Assembly (NCBI GenBank): GCA_015061945.1
Contig: SUVP01000012.1
Coordinates: forward strand, 1-32,400
From: Opitutales bacterium
Lineage (GTDB): Bacteria > Verrucomicrobiota > Verrucomicrobiia > Opitutales > Intestinicryptomonadaceae
Reading direction: 5' to 3'
DNA length: 32,400 nt
Position numbers and translations under genes: made by a program. This document shows positions 23,747-32,400 of this stretch, piece by piece; the stretch's first letter is position 1, and every line of letters begins with the position of its first letter. The notes beneath the pieces were generated by a model that was not told the origin of the DNA, searched no databases, and saw only the letters and a program-made list of their open reading frames with translations.

Positions 23747-23780
23747 ACAAAAAAGCGTCGGATGTGAGTAGTCCGACGCT
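23747..23780 (-). terminator. Terminator after ahcY
   Basis: A 9-bp perfect stem (23754-23762 with 23772-23780, AGCGTCGGA) with a 9-base loop is followed on the minus strand by a T-run. It lies 15 bp after the ahcY stop. Confidence 0.85.
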
Positions 23781-23794
23781 CTTGTGGGGACAAA

Positions 23795-25201
23795 TTAGTA
23801 TCTATAATTTTCTGGTTTGAATGGTCCGTTTACCGAAACGCCGATGTAGTCGGCTTGTTTCTTTGTGAGCTTTGTGAGTTTTGCTCCGAGTTTTTCGAGG
23901 TGCAGGCGAGCCACTTCTTCGTCGAGTTTCTTTGGGAGGATATATACTTTGTTTTCGTATTTACCTTTATTTTCCCAGAGGTCGATTTGTGCGAGGGTTT
24001 GGTTAGAGAACGAATTGCTCATAACAAACGATGGGTGTCCGGTTGCACAACCGAGATTTACCAAGCGACCTTCTGCCAACAGGAAGATAGAATCTCCATT
24101 TGGGAAAGTGTATTTATCTACTTGAGGCTTAATATTTGTGCGTTTAATTTTTGGGAAAGCTTGAAGTTTTGCGACTTGAATTTCGCTATCGAAGTGTCCG
24201 ATATTGCAGAGGATTGCTTGGTCTTTCATCTTCTTCATATGGTCGATAGTGATGATATCGCAATTACCGGTTGTTGTTACATAAATATCAGCCAACGGGA
24301 GAGCGTCTTCGACAGTGACAACGCGATAACCTTCCATAGCGGCTTGGAGTGCACAAATTGGGTCGATTTCAGAAACGAGGATTGTTGCTCCGAGACCTTT
24401 GAGTGCTTGTACGCAACCTTTACCGACATCGCCATAACCGCAAACGAGAGCAACTTTACCAGCAATCATAACGTCAGTTGCACGTTTGATTCCGTCGACG
24501 AGCGATTCACGGCAACCATAGACATTATCGAACTTACTTTTTGTAACAGAGTCGTTAACATTGATAGCGGGGAAGAGGAGTTTACCTGCTGATGCACGTT
24601 GGTAGAGACGGTGTACGCCAGTTGTAGTTTCTTCGGATACGCCCTTGAGTTCGGCGACAACTTTGTGCCAGTGGTTTTTGTCTTGTTTATAAACTTTTTT
24701 AAGGAGCTTTTTAATAACAGCTTCTTCTTCAGATTCCGATGGAGTGTCGACCCATTTGTCGCCTTCTTCAAGCTCATATCCTTTGTGGATAAGCAAAGTT
24801 GCGTCGCCGCCATCGTCGACAATCAACTGTGGACCTTTACCATTTGGGAATGTGAGTGCTTGGTATGTGCAATCCCAATATTCTTCGAGGGTTTCGCCTT
24901 TCCAAGCAAAGACAGGGATTCCAGCCTTTGCGATTGCAGCAGCTGCGTGGTCTTGAGTTGAGAAAATGTTGCAACTTGCCCAACGTACATTAGCACCGAG
25001 AGCCTTAAGTGTCTCGATAAGAACAGCTGTTTGGATTGTCATATGCAACGAGCCACTAACGCGTACGCCTTTAAGTGGCTTTTGTTTTGCGTATTTTTCG
25101 CGGATAGCCATTAAGCCTGGCATTTCTGCTTCGGCGATATCGAGTTCTTTTCTGCCCCACGAGGCGAGTTTTATATCTGCAATCTTATATTCTTTTTTCA
25201 T
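23795..25201 (-). CDS. ahcY: S-adenosylhomocysteine hydrolase
   Basis: AhcY splits S-adenosylhomocysteine into adenosine and homocysteine, clearing the product of methyl transfer. The length is 468 aa. Motifs are [17 protein letters not shown] near the N-terminus, [14 protein letters not shown], the NAD-binding GYGDVGKG (residues 255-262) and the family C-terminus [10 protein letters not shown]. It includes the insert near residues 150-190 seen in many bacterial forms. metK lies 80 bp upstream on the same strand, so the two form a methyl-cycle unit. An imperfect hairpin separates them. No SD is evident. Confidence 0.97.
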   Translation of the reverse strand: MKKEYKIADIKLASWGRKELDIAEAEMPGLMAIREKYAKQKPLKGVRVSGSLHMTIQTAVLIETLKALGANVRWASCNIFSTQDHAAAAIAKAGIPVFAWKGETLEEYWDCTYQALTFPNGKGPQLIVDDGGDATLLIHKGYELEEGDKWVDTPSESEEEAVIKKLLKKVYKQDKNHWHKVVAELKGVSEETTTGVHRLYQRASAGKLLFPAINVNDSVTKSKFDNVYGCRESLVDGIKRATDVMIAGKVALVCGYGDVGKGCVQALKGLGATILVSEIDPICALQAAMEGYRVVTVEDALPLADIYVTTTGNCDIITIDHMKKMKDQAILCNIGHFDSEIQVAKLQAFPKIKRTNIKPQVDKYTFPNGDSIFLLAEGRLVNLGCATGHPSFVMSNSFSNQTLAQIDLWENKGKYENKVYILPKKLDEEVARLHLEKLGAKLTKLTKKQADYIGVSVNGPFKPENYRY

Positions 25202-25230
25202 AATTAAAAATATTGTTAATCGATTTAAAG

Positions 25231-25262
25231 AAAGGGCGGATATTTTGGTCCACCCTTTTTTT
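25231..25262 (-). terminator. Imperfect hairpin between metK and ahcY
   Basis: The stem AAAGGGcGGA with TCCaCCCTTT has one mismatch and an 8-base loop, with A/T-rich flanks. It could partly stop transcription coming from metK and set the ratio of the two enzymes, or stabilise the metK message. Confidence 0.5.
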
Positions 25263-25281
25263 ATGAATTAAAATGTTGAGC

Positions 25282-26457
25282 TTACTTTGCGTCGACAGCT
25301 TTTTTCAAAGCGTCAGCCTTGTTTGTTTGTTCCCAAGGCAAGTCAGCTTTTGTGAAGTGTCCGTAATTAGTTGTTTTCTTGTAGATAGGTTGCAAGAGGT
25401 TCAACTGTTTTACGATATCAGCTGGCTTAAAGCTAAATACTTTGCGTACTGCTTTTTCGATTTTGTCTTCAGCAACTTTGCCAGTGCCGAAAGTTTCGAT
25501 AGCAATGCTCAAAGGTTGAGGGTGTCCGATAGCGTATGCTACTTGAATTTCGCACTTGTCTGCGAGCTTTGCAGCAACGATATTTTTTGCTACCCAACGG
25601 CACATATATGCAGCCGAACGGTCGACTTTACTTGGGTCTTTACCCGAGAAAGCACCGCCACCATGGCGACCATAACCGCCGTAAGTGTCAACGATAATCT
25701 TGCGACCAGTTAAGCCCGAGTCTCCTTGTGGACCACCTACAACGAAGTTGCCTGTTGGGTTTACAAGGAATTGTGTATTCTTTACCAACAATTTCTTTGG
25801 GAGAACTTTCTTTACGACTTTTTCGACAATATAATTTTTGATTGTCTTGTGGTCTACGCCGTCTGCGTGTTGAGTTGATACAACGACATTTTCGATATAT
25901 GCAACTTTTCCATTTTCGTAAGCAACTGCTACTTGGCTTTTGCAGTCTGGACGCAACCATTTTGGACCTTTACCGCTCTTGCGTTGTTTTGCAAGTTCAG
26001 TCAAAATTCTGTGAGCGAACATAATTGCAGCGGGCATATATTCAGGTGTTTCGTTTGTTGCATAACCGAACATAATACCTTGGTCGCCAGCACCTTGTTC
26101 TGCTGTTTCTTTACCCTTTGCTTTGCGTGCGTCAACGCCTTGTGCGATATCTGGCGATTGTTTTGTCAAAAGGTTTGTTACAAATACTTTTTCGGCGTGG
26201 AAAACGTCGTCATCATTTACATAGCCGATTTCGTCGATAGCTTTGCGAACGATTTTTTCGTAATCGAGCTTTGCTTTCGTTGTGATTTCGCCAGCGATAA
26301 CAACGCAGTTGCTTTTTACGAGAGTTTCGCAAGCAACACGGCTGAATTTATCTTGTTCCAAGCATGCGTCGAGAACGCTGTCGGAGATATAGTCGGCAAC
26401 TTTATCAGGATGGCCTTCGCCTACTGATTCCGATGAGAATACATAATTGTCTATCAT
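25282..26457 (-). CDS. metK: S-adenosylmethionine synthetase
   Basis: MetK makes SAM from methionine and ATP. At 391 aa it has the usual length. Motifs are [19 protein letters not shown] at the N-terminus (GHPDK at 15-19), [12 protein letters not shown], the P-loop-like [18 protein letters not shown] and [11 protein letters not shown] near the end. It lies 43 bp after proS and 80 bp before ahcY, all on the minus strand. No SAM riboswitch is seen upstream; the 43-bp gap is too short for one. Confidence 0.97.
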   Translation of the reverse strand: MIDNYVFSSESVGEGHPDKVADYISDSVLDACLEQDKFSRVACETLVKSNCVVIAGEITTKAKLDYEKIVRKAIDEIGYVNDDDVFHAEKVFVTNLLTKQSPDIAQGVDARKAKGKETAEQGAGDQGIMFGYATNETPEYMPAAIMFAHRILTELAKQRKSGKGPKWLRPDCKSQVAVAYENGKVAYIENVVVSTQHADGVDHKTIKNYIVEKVVKKVLPKKLLVKNTQFLVNPTGNFVVGGPQGDSGLTGRKIIVDTYGGYGRHGGGAFSGKDPSKVDRSAAYMCRWVAKNIVAAKLADKCEIQVAYAIGHPQPLSIAIETFGTGKVAEDKIEKAVRKVFSFKPADIVKQLNLLQPIYKKTTNYGHFTKADLPWEQTNKADALKKAVDAK

Positions 26458-26500
26458 AATTTTTTAAATTTACTTAGTTATGTTTTTTGATTCAAGAAAA

Positions 26501-28018
26501 TTAATACGACTTTGCAAATATTGCACGATACTTTGCAGGCTTGCCAGTGAAGATACAATTACCTTTTGGTTCGCCACCTTCGAGAGGAATACAACGTACT
26601 GTTACGCGTAAATCTTTTCGGAGCATATCTTCTACATCTTCGCTTCCGTCGTAATCGGCAACTGCAAACCCGCCGTGAATTTCAGGCTTCTTTTCGTTTT
26701 CTGGTGTGAAGTATTTGTAGAAATCTTCTTTGCTTGAAATCTCGACCATATTTTCGTCGCGATATTTTTTTGCACGAGCAAAGAGCGAGTCTTGGATATT
26801 CTGGAGAATGTCTGCAACTGTTTCGATAAATTCAGCACGAGCAATTGCTTTCTTTTCGCCATTGTCGCGACGTGCGACAAAAAGTGAATCGTTTGCAATA
26901 TCGCGTGGACCAACTTCGATACGGAGTGGAATACCTTTCTTGACCCAACTCCACATTTTTTCGCCACCACGCAAATCTCTCGAATCGATAACAACTCTAA
27001 TTTGCGAGCCGTTGTAGGTTTTACTTTCGAGTTCTTTCTTGAGTTTATCGCAATATGCGAGAACTTCTGCCTTAGTTTCTTCTTTGTGGAGAACGGGCAA
27101 GATAACAATATGTTGTGGAGCAAGTCTTGGTGGAAGTACGAGACCATCGTCGTCGGAGTGAGTCATTACCATACCACCGATAAGGCGTGTTGATACGCCC
27201 CAGCTTGTTGTCCAAGCGTATTCTTGTGTGCCTTCTTCTGAGAGATATTTGATGTTGCTTGCCTTTGCAAAATTTTGACCCAAGAAGTGCGATGTTCCAG
27301 CTTGAAGAGCCTTGCGGTCTTGCATCATAGCTTCTATACAATATGTATCAACAGCCCCTGGGAATTTTTCGCCTTCGGTTTTGCGTCCGCAGATAACAGG
27401 CATTGCCATATAATCTTGAGCAAATGTTTCGTAAACACGGAGCATTTTTTGTGTTTCAACTTCTGCTTCTTCTTTTGTTGCGTGAGCGGTGTGTCCTTCT
27501 TGCCAAAGGAATTCTGCTGTACGCAAAAATAGACGTGTACGCATTTCCCAACGGACAACGTTTGCCCATTGATTTACAAGAATTGGCAAGTCGCGATAAG
27601 ATTGTACCCAACGTGAGTACATCTCGCCGATGATTGTTTCAGAAGTTGGGCGGACGATAAGAGGTTCTTCGAGTGGCGATGCAGGTACGAGTTTACCTTC
27701 GTCATTTAATTCAAGTCTCGAGTGGGTAACAACAGCACATTCCTTTGCGAAACCTTCGACGTGTTCTGCTTCTTTTTCGAGATAGCTAACTGGAATGAAC
27801 AATGGGAAATACGCATTTGTATGCCCTGTATCCTTGAACATTTTGTCGAGGCTTTGTTGCATATTTTCCCAGAGCGAATAACCCCAAGGCTTGATTACCA
27901 TACATCCGCGAACGGGGCTATTTTCAGCTAAATCTGCTGCCTTAATTACCTGTTGATACCATTCAGGATAATCCTGTTGGCGTGTCGGTTCTATTGCAGT
28001 TCTTTTTTCTTTTGCCAT
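26501..28018 (-). CDS. proS: Prolyl-tRNA synthetase, archaeal/eukaryote-like type
   Basis: ProRS charges tRNA-Pro. The protein (505 aa from MAKEKRT) is the short class II form without the bacterial editing insert. Typical features are YPEWYQQVIKAADLAENSPVRGCMVIKPWGY, RPTSETIIG (motif 2 region), WQEGHTAHATKEEAE and THSDDDGLVLPPRLAPQHIVILP. The C-terminus ends in Tyr (AIFAKSY), a hallmark of this type. A GTG at 28039 opens the frame seven codons earlier, but the ATG at 28018 fits the family start better. No SD is seen. It is divergent from the superoxide dismutase gene. Confidence 0.95.
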   Translation of the reverse strand: MAKEKRTAIEPTRQQDYPEWYQQVIKAADLAENSPVRGCMVIKPWGYSLWENMQQSLDKMFKDTGHTNAYFPLFIPVSYLEKEAEHVEGFAKECAVVTHSRLELNDEGKLVPASPLEEPLIVRPTSETIIGEMYSRWVQSYRDLPILVNQWANVVRWEMRTRLFLRTAEFLWQEGHTAHATKEEAEVETQKMLRVYETFAQDYMAMPVICGRKTEGEKFPGAVDTYCIEAMMQDRKALQAGTSHFLGQNFAKASNIKYLSEEGTQEYAWTTSWGVSTRLIGGMVMTHSDDDGLVLPPRLAPQHIVILPVLHKEETKAEVLAYCDKLKKELESKTYNGSQIRVVIDSRDLRGGEKMWSWVKKGIPLRIEVGPRDIANDSLFVARRDNGEKKAIARAEFIETVADILQNIQDSLFARAKKYRDENMVEISSKEDFYKYFTPENEKKPEIHGGFAVADYDGSEDVEDMLRKDLRVTVRCIPLEGGEPKGNCIFTGKPAKYRAIFAKSY

Positions 28019-28176
28019 AGTTATAAAATAATATTGCACTATCTTTGCATTTTACCGTCTTCTATTCAAGAATATTTAATCCTAAAAAGCCTCTCCGACA
28101 CGATATTTAACTATTTTGTTCCGTTTTGCTAAACGTATCTTTAACACGACAAATAAAACGTCGATAAAAAGGGAGT

Positions 28177-28917
28177 ATGAAATTACTGACAAAAATAACT
28201 CCGCTTTTGGCTATGGCATCAATTTCTTTTGTTATATTTGCTCGCGGAGAAACTCAAATAAGAAAGGATACAATGAAATACGAACTCACTCCGCTCGAGT
28301 ATTCATACGATGCACTCGAGCCATATATCGACGCTGAAACTGTACAACTACACCACGACAAACATCAAGCAACATATGTAAATAATCTCAACAAAGCGTT
28401 GGCGTCGGAGCCTAATTTTGCTTTTGACGGAAGTGTCGAAGAATTGATTAGTTCGCTATCGCAAGTGCCGATGTCAATCCGCAATGCAGTTCGCAATAAT
28501 GGCGGTGGCGTGGCTAATCACGAATTTTATTGGCAAGGGCTTTCTCCGATAAAATCGCATCCGTCCGACGAATTATTGTCGGCTATAAAAGAGTCGTTTG
28601 GTTCGTTTGAAAACTTGCAAAAAATCCTCAACGACGCTGGACTTTCTCGATTCGGGAGTGGTTGGGTCTGGCTTGGTGTATCGCCCGACGGTAAGTTGAC
28701 AATTTGTTCGACGCCAAACCAAGATTCTCCCATTATGGATAAAGAAATTGTGTCTTGTTCGATTATCCCTATCCTCACAATCGATGTTTGGGAACACGCA
28801 TATTATTTGAAATATCAAAATCGTCGAGCTGATTATCTCAACGCTATATGGAATGTAATAAATTGGAATCGAGTAAACCAGCGATACGAGAATGCAATCA
28901 AAAGTCTGAAAAAATAA
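28177..28917 (+). CDS. sodA: Fe/Mn superoxide dismutase with optional signal peptide
   Basis: The enzyme converts superoxide to oxygen and hydrogen peroxide. Metal ligands (numbered from 28177) are His59 (QLHHDKHQ), His115 (NHEFYW), Asp203 and His207 (TIDVWEHAYY). GSGWVWLGV and NNGGGVANHEFYW are family blocks. From the ATG at 28177 the protein (246 aa) begins with a hydrophobic, signal-like segment (about residues 9-22) ending before GETQ. An in-frame ATG at 28273 gives a 214-aa form that starts just where cytoplasmic SODs start (MKYELTPLEYSYDALEP) and has a better SD (AAAGGA, 4 bases away). Both forms may be made. Which metal is used cannot be told by eye. A terminator follows. Confidence 0.93.
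   Translation: MKLLTKITPLLAMASISFVIFARGETQIRKDTMKYELTPLEYSYDALEPYIDAETVQLHHDKHQATYVNNLNKALASEPNFAFDGSVEELISSLSQVPMSIRNAVRNNGGGVANHEFYWQGLSPIKSHPSDELLSAIKESFGSFENLQKILNDAGLSRFGSGWVWLGVSPDGKLTICSTPNQDSPIMDKEIVSCSIIPILTIDVWEHAYYLKYQNRRADYLNAIWNVINWNRVNQRYENAIKSLKK
28261..28275 (+). promoter_or_regulatory. Internal ribosome site for the short superoxide dismutase
   Basis: AGAAAGGA (28261-28268) lies 4 bases before an in-frame ATG (28273) at the canonical SOD start. The upstream ATG (28177) has GGGAG only 1 base away, which is a poor spacing. Confidence 0.6.
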
Positions 28918-28935
28918 TCACAAATTTTACACAAA

Positions 28936-28970
28936 AAAAGAACGCCTCCTATATTGAAGCGTTCTTTTGT
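28936..28970. terminator. Bidirectional terminator after sodA
   Basis: A GAACGC/GCGTTC stem extended by A-T pairs (28936-28945 with 28959-28968; 13-base loop) has A- and T-runs on its two sides. It serves sodA (+) and the convergent GH42-like gene (-). Confidence 0.8.
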
Positions 28971-28986
28971 GTTTTTGATGTTTCAA

Positions 28987-30861
28987 TTAGTCGATTAGCT
29001 CAAAGAGAGCAGTGTCGGGCTTTTTGAATTCATACTCAAATTTGTCAGTGTTTTCTGCGACGATTTTATCAGAGTAAAGTTCTTTTACCTGTTTAACTTT
29101 TCGTGGCAAATTAACCATTCTTTTTCCACCCTCGATTGTGTGGATAGCAACAAGTTTGTCATTTGCATAAACAGGGACAGTTGCGTCTATATAAATATGT
29201 ACACCAGCTTCACGAGCAAACTGTTGAAGATTCTTTTTGTTAAACAGACTCATATTTGAATTGTAGACACTCTTCCAACCATTCATCTGTTTTACTTGAA
29301 TGCTTTTTGATTTTGCGAATGGGAAACCAACCAACTTTTCGGTGCGACTTTCATCGAGAGTTTTTCCGTCTGATACGCCAAAACCACGCATTGTTATAAC
29401 TGTTTTGTTGTCTTTAAAAACGTACTTGTCCAACAATTCTTTTTTCTTTGGTGTAATTTCAAATGAGTGTGGGAAAACTACCATTTTGTATTTTGAGAAA
29501 TCGACTTTTTCGATATCATCAAAAAAGATTGAAACGTACGGTGCACCGATAATCGAGATATTCTTTTTGATATGGCTATAAGCGAGATATTTTGAATAAA
29601 AGCCACTTTCTGGGTCGGTGATAACAACAACTTCTGCGTTGATTGGATATGTATCGTTTTGATGTTTCTTCCAGAGTTGGTACGATTTTTTTACAACTTC
29701 CATTGTTTCTGGAGTCTTAAAAATTCCGCCCCACATATCGAAACACCAAAGTGAATTTTGCCAAATGATTGCGTGCGAAAATTCACGTTTAAGTATTGCG
29801 TCTGATTCAGCTTGATTTTTTGCTCCGTGCAAGTGGATTCCACCAATTCTAACGTATGGAGTTAGATCTGCATTATAAGTGTGTGTGCGGTGGTCGATTT
29901 CTTGGAAGTAATGTTTGCCTCGCAATTTTACCGATTGGATTTGTGCGGTTGCACCACCACCTTGCCCCAACGCACGATTATCGTATCCACCAGGGCTACC
30001 GAGAAAGTCTGATGTCGGCGATGAGAAAGTCATACGGTTGTCGAGTTTTCCGCTGAAGCTCATTGGGCTGAATCCACAGAATGCACCAATTTGTCTTTTA
30101 TCACCAACGATATCGCGGACAATTTTCTGCAAGTCTTCAACACCTTGTGAAATGATATTTTCGGTGAAACGAGCGTATTCAATAACATCCTGATGTGTTG
30201 CTGGATCGATTTGTTCTTTTAGGAATTTTTGACTATGAATCCTTTTGTGTGTTGGAACTTCCCAATTTGGAAGGTTTCTATCTTTCAGCCACTTTGCCCA
30301 CAATTCTTCTTTTTGTGGAACAGCTCTACCTTGAGCGCAACAGTACCATTCACTTGTGCCACCACCTGCAATCATATATGCGTAGACTCTATCGCCGTAG
30401 CGTTCTTCCATGTGGTTGACATACGCTTTAATCATTTTCTCGGTGAGATCACGCCATTCTTTTATGCAGAGCGAATTTGATGGTTCGGCGTAGCTATCGC
30501 CACCCATACCGTATTTTCTATCGAGGCGACGTGCGAGCCACAACGGACTATTGACATCAATCATCACGATAAATCTTGCTCTTGGATTTTGTCTGATAAC
30601 AAGATCGAATTGTTCGTCGACAACGTTCCAAAGATATGTTTCATCCCAAACCCAGAATGGTGGGAATTTGCAGTATGGCTCACCAAGTGTGTTATATGAG
30701 TTTGACGGCATAACGGCGTATGTATCAATTCCAGCTTCGCCGAACGCACGCATAGCGGCACTTTCGGGCCAAAACGAACGATATGCAAAAAATGTTTCTT
30801 TTTTTGCACCATACAACGACAATGAGAGCATTGCCAAGAATAGAATAGTTAATCTTTTCAT
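28987..30861 (-). CDS. Secreted GH42-like glycosidase, copy A
   Basis: The 624-aa protein has a signal peptide (MKRLTILFLAMLSLSLYG). Residues about 20-400 look like a GH-A (TIM-barrel) domain of the GH42/beta-galactosidase clan, with likely acid/base Glu171 in AGGGTSEWYCC and possible nucleophile Glu321 in HYFQEIDHRTHTYN. The region from about 410 (AEVVVITDPESGF) to about 530 (FGVSDGKTLDESRTEKLVG) resembles the glutamine amidotransferase-like trimerisation domain of GH42. The C-terminal part is a small beta domain. Substrate is unknown; a plant- or host-glycan oligosaccharide is likely. A near-identical paralog lies 55 bp upstream on the same strand. No SD is visible. Confidence 0.75.
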   Translation of the reverse strand: MKRLTILFLAMLSLSLYGAKKETFFAYRSFWPESAAMRAFGEAGIDTYAVMPSNSYNTLGEPYCKFPPFWVWDETYLWNVVDEQFDLVIRQNPRARFIVMIDVNSPLWLARRLDRKYGMGGDSYAEPSNSLCIKEWRDLTEKMIKAYVNHMEERYGDRVYAYMIAGGGTSEWYCCAQGRAVPQKEELWAKWLKDRNLPNWEVPTHKRIHSQKFLKEQIDPATHQDVIEYARFTENIISQGVEDLQKIVRDIVGDKRQIGAFCGFSPMSFSGKLDNRMTFSSPTSDFLGSPGGYDNRALGQGGGATAQIQSVKLRGKHYFQEIDHRTHTYNADLTPYVRIGGIHLHGAKNQAESDAILKREFSHAIIWQNSLWCFDMWGGIFKTPETMEVVKKSYQLWKKHQNDTYPINAEVVVITDPESGFYSKYLAYSHIKKNISIIGAPYVSIFFDDIEKVDFSKYKMVVFPHSFEITPKKKELLDKYVFKDNKTVITMRGFGVSDGKTLDESRTEKLVGFPFAKSKSIQVKQMNGWKSVYNSNMSLFNKKNLQQFAREAGVHIYIDATVPVYANDKLVAIHTIEGGKRMVNLPRKVKQVKELYSDKIVAENTDKFEYEFKKPDTALFELID

Positions 30862-30916
30862 AATGATTTTCTATTTGTTTTCATTGAAAATAGATAAATC
30901 CCATTTGTCGTTTCAA

Positions 30917-32400
30917 TTAGTCGATTAGCTCAAAGAGAGCAGTGTCGGGCTTTTTGAATTCATACTCAAATTTGTCAGTGTTTTCTGCGACGATTTTATC
31001 AGAGTAAAGTTCTTTTACCTGTTTAACTTTTCGTGGCAAATTAACCATTCTTTTTCCACCCTCGATTGTGTGGATAGCAACAAGTTTGTCATTTGCATAA
31101 ACAGGGACAGTTGCGTCTATATAAATATGTACACCAGCTTCACGAGCAAACTGTTGAAGATTCTTTTTGTTAAACAGACCCATATTTGAATTGTAGACAC
31201 TCTTCCAACCATTCATCTGTTTTACTTGAATGGTTTTCGATTTCGCGAATGGGAAACCTACCAACTTTTCTGTGCGACTTTCATCGAGAGTTTTTCCGTC
31301 TGACACGCCAAAGCCACGCATTGTTACAACGGTTTTGTTGTCTTTGAAAACGTATTTATCTAACAACTCTTTTTTCTTTGGTGTAATTTCAAACGAGTGT
31401 GGGAAAACTACCATTTTGTATTTCGAAAAATCGACTTTTTCGATATCATCAAAGAAGATTGCTTCGTATGGTGCGCCGATAATCGAGATTGCTTTTTTGA
31501 TATGGCTATAACCGAGATATTTTGAGTAGAATCCACTTTCTGGGTCGGTGATAACAACAACTTCTGCGCTGGTTGGATATGTATCGTTTTGATGTTTCTT
31601 CCAGAGTTGGTACGACTTTTTCACAATTTCCATTGTTTCTGGAGTCTTGAAAATTCCACCCCACATATCGAAGCACCAAAGTGAGTTTTGCCAAATAATA
31701 GCGTGCGAAAATTCACGTTTAAGTATTGCGTCAGATTCAGCTTGATTCTTTGCTCCGTGCAAGTGGATTCCACCAATTCTAACGTATGGAGTTAAGTCGC
31801 CATTATAAGTGTGTGTGCGGTGGTCGATTTCTTGGAAGTAATGCTTGCCACGAATTTTTACTGACTTGATTGGTGCGCATGCGCCACCACCTTGCCCCAA
31901 CGCACGATTATCGTATCCACCAGGGCTACCGACAAAGTCTGATGTCGGCGATGAGAAAGTCATACGGTTGTCGAGTTTCCCAGAGAAGCACATTGGGATG
32001 AATCCACAGAATGCACCAACTTGTCTCTTGTCGCCAACGATATCGCGGACAATTTTCTGCAAGTCTTCAACACCTTGCGATATGATATTTTCGGTGAAAC
32101 GAGCGTATTCAATAACATCTTGATGTGTTGCTGGGTCGATTTGTTCTTTTAGGAATTTTTGACTATGAATCCTTTTGTGTGTTGGAACTTCCCAATTTGG
32201 AAGGTTTCTATCTTTTAGCCACTTTGCCCACAATTCTTCTTTTTGTGGAATGGCTCTACCTTGTGCGCAACAATACCATTCACTTGTGCCACCACCTGCA
32301 ATCATATATGCGTAGACTCTATCGCCGTAGCGTTCTTCCATGTGGTTGACATACGCTTTAATCATTTTCTCGGTGAGATCACGCCATTCTTTTATGCAGA
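30917..32400 (-). CDS. Secreted GH42-like glycosidase, copy B (5' end beyond window)
   Basis: This tandem paralog of copy A is cut by the window edge; the frame stays open to 32400, and alignment with copy A implies about 130 further N-terminal codons outside. The catalytic-looking GGGTSEWY and QEIDHRTHTYN motifs and the amidotransferase-like domain are all kept. Protein differences are few and conservative (for example ACAPIKSVKIRG against ATAQIQSVKLRG). The 55 bp between the copies hold no obvious promoter or terminator, so both may be co-transcribed. The last 270 bp (to the stop) are identical to copy A. Confidence 0.75.
   Translation of the reverse strand, partial: CIKEWRDLTEKMIKAYVNHMEERYGDRVYAYMIAGGGTSEWYCCAQGRAIPQKEELWAKWLKDRNLPNWEVPTHKRIHSQKFLKEQIDPATHQDVIEYARFTENIISQGVEDLQKIVRDIVGDKRQVGAFCGFIPMCFSGKLDNRMTFSSPTSDFVGSPGGYDNRALGQGGGACAPIKSVKIRGKHYFQEIDHRTHTYNGDLTPYVRIGGIHLHGAKNQAESDAILKREFSHAIIWQNSLWCFDMWGGIFKTPETMEIVKKSYQLWKKHQNDTYPTSAEVVVITDPESGFYSKYLGYSHIKKAISIIGAPYEAIFFDDIEKVDFSKYKMVVFPHSFEITPKKKELLDKYVFKDNKTVVTMRGFGVSDGKTLDESRTEKLVGFPFAKSKTIQVKQMNGWKSVYNSNMGLFNKKNLQQFAREAGVHIYIDATVPVYANDKLVAIHTIEGGKRMVNLPRKVKQVKELYSDKIVAENTDKFEYEFKKPDTALFELID

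Larger units (their letters stand above)
28980..32400. repeat. Tandem duplication of the GH42-like gene (offset 1930 bp)
   Basis: 28980-30470 aligns with 30910-32400 at a constant offset of 1930 bp with no indels seen. Identity is 100% over 28980-29249 (270 bp) and again over 30344-30470 (127 bp, to the window edge), with scattered, largely third-position differences between these blocks. Confidence 0.9.

Noticed and set aside
23855-24592. Plus-strand frame of 245 codons opposite ahcY
   Set aside because: Antisense to a highly conserved enzyme, Cys- and Phe-rich, with no recognisable domain.
26458-26500. SAM riboswitch before metK
   Set aside because: Only 43 bases lie between proS and metK, too few for known SAM riboswitches, and no stem structure is evident.
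1-32400. CRISPR array, tRNA genes, integrase or phage genes
   Set aside because: No regularly spaced direct repeats, no tRNA cloverleaf and no recombinase or phage protein were seen.

Overview
The window looks like part of a chromosome from a Gram-negative bacterium of the PVC group, most likely a Verrucomicrobiota (Opitutae-like), possibly gut-derived. The reasons are a secreted protein with a PEP-CTERM tail, the order ileS - DksA-like protein with a Lys-rich front half - lspA, a TorF-type outer-membrane protein, several secreted polysaccharide-related enzymes, a moderately low GC content and weak or absent Shine-Dalgarno (SD) sequences at many starts. The taxonomic placement is inference. 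A 5S rRNA with its terminator opens the window, so an rRNA operon probably ends here.

Layout. 337-2963 is AT-rich and holds a small membrane-anchored protein (+), a PEP-CTERM protein (-) and a CreD-like membrane protein (-). 2964-3404 is a gene-free stretch with several hairpins. 3405-7072 is a uronate-use locus: kdgK and a LacI-type regulator on the minus strand, diverging from uxaC on the plus strand, with a CG-centred palindrome in the shared control region. A secreted lipoprotein of the endonuclease/exonuclease/phosphatase fold (-) and a small exported protein (+) follow. Then come ileS, the DksA-like protein and lspA as one plus-strand operon.

13449-20628 is a tightly packed minus-strand gene string, read in the order trxB, prmA, a YhaM-like HD nuclease, rdgB, a secreted galM, two small unrecognised genes, oadG and oadB. 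A secreted GH28-like pectin enzyme lies upstream of trxB. 22209-22791 is a non-coding 583-bp element with about 64-bp near-perfect terminal inverted repeats, a terminator-like hairpin inside each arm and an internal perfect three-stem structure. It sits directly after the stop codon of an outer-membrane protein gene and is the most unusual object in the window. ahcY, metK (methyl cycle) and an archaeal-type proS follow on the minus strand, then a superoxide dismutase (+) with two plausible starts. The window closes with two tandem, very similar secreted GH42-like glycosidases on the minus strand, the second cut by the window end.

Functional theme. The GH28 enzyme (pectin or rhamnogalacturonan), UxaC (glucuronate/galacturonate isomerase), KdgK (KDG kinase), secreted aldose epimerase and GH42-like enzymes fit a plant- or host-glycan degrader that uses uronic acids. 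OadB/OadG suggest a sodium-pumping decarboxylase, which is usual in fermenters.
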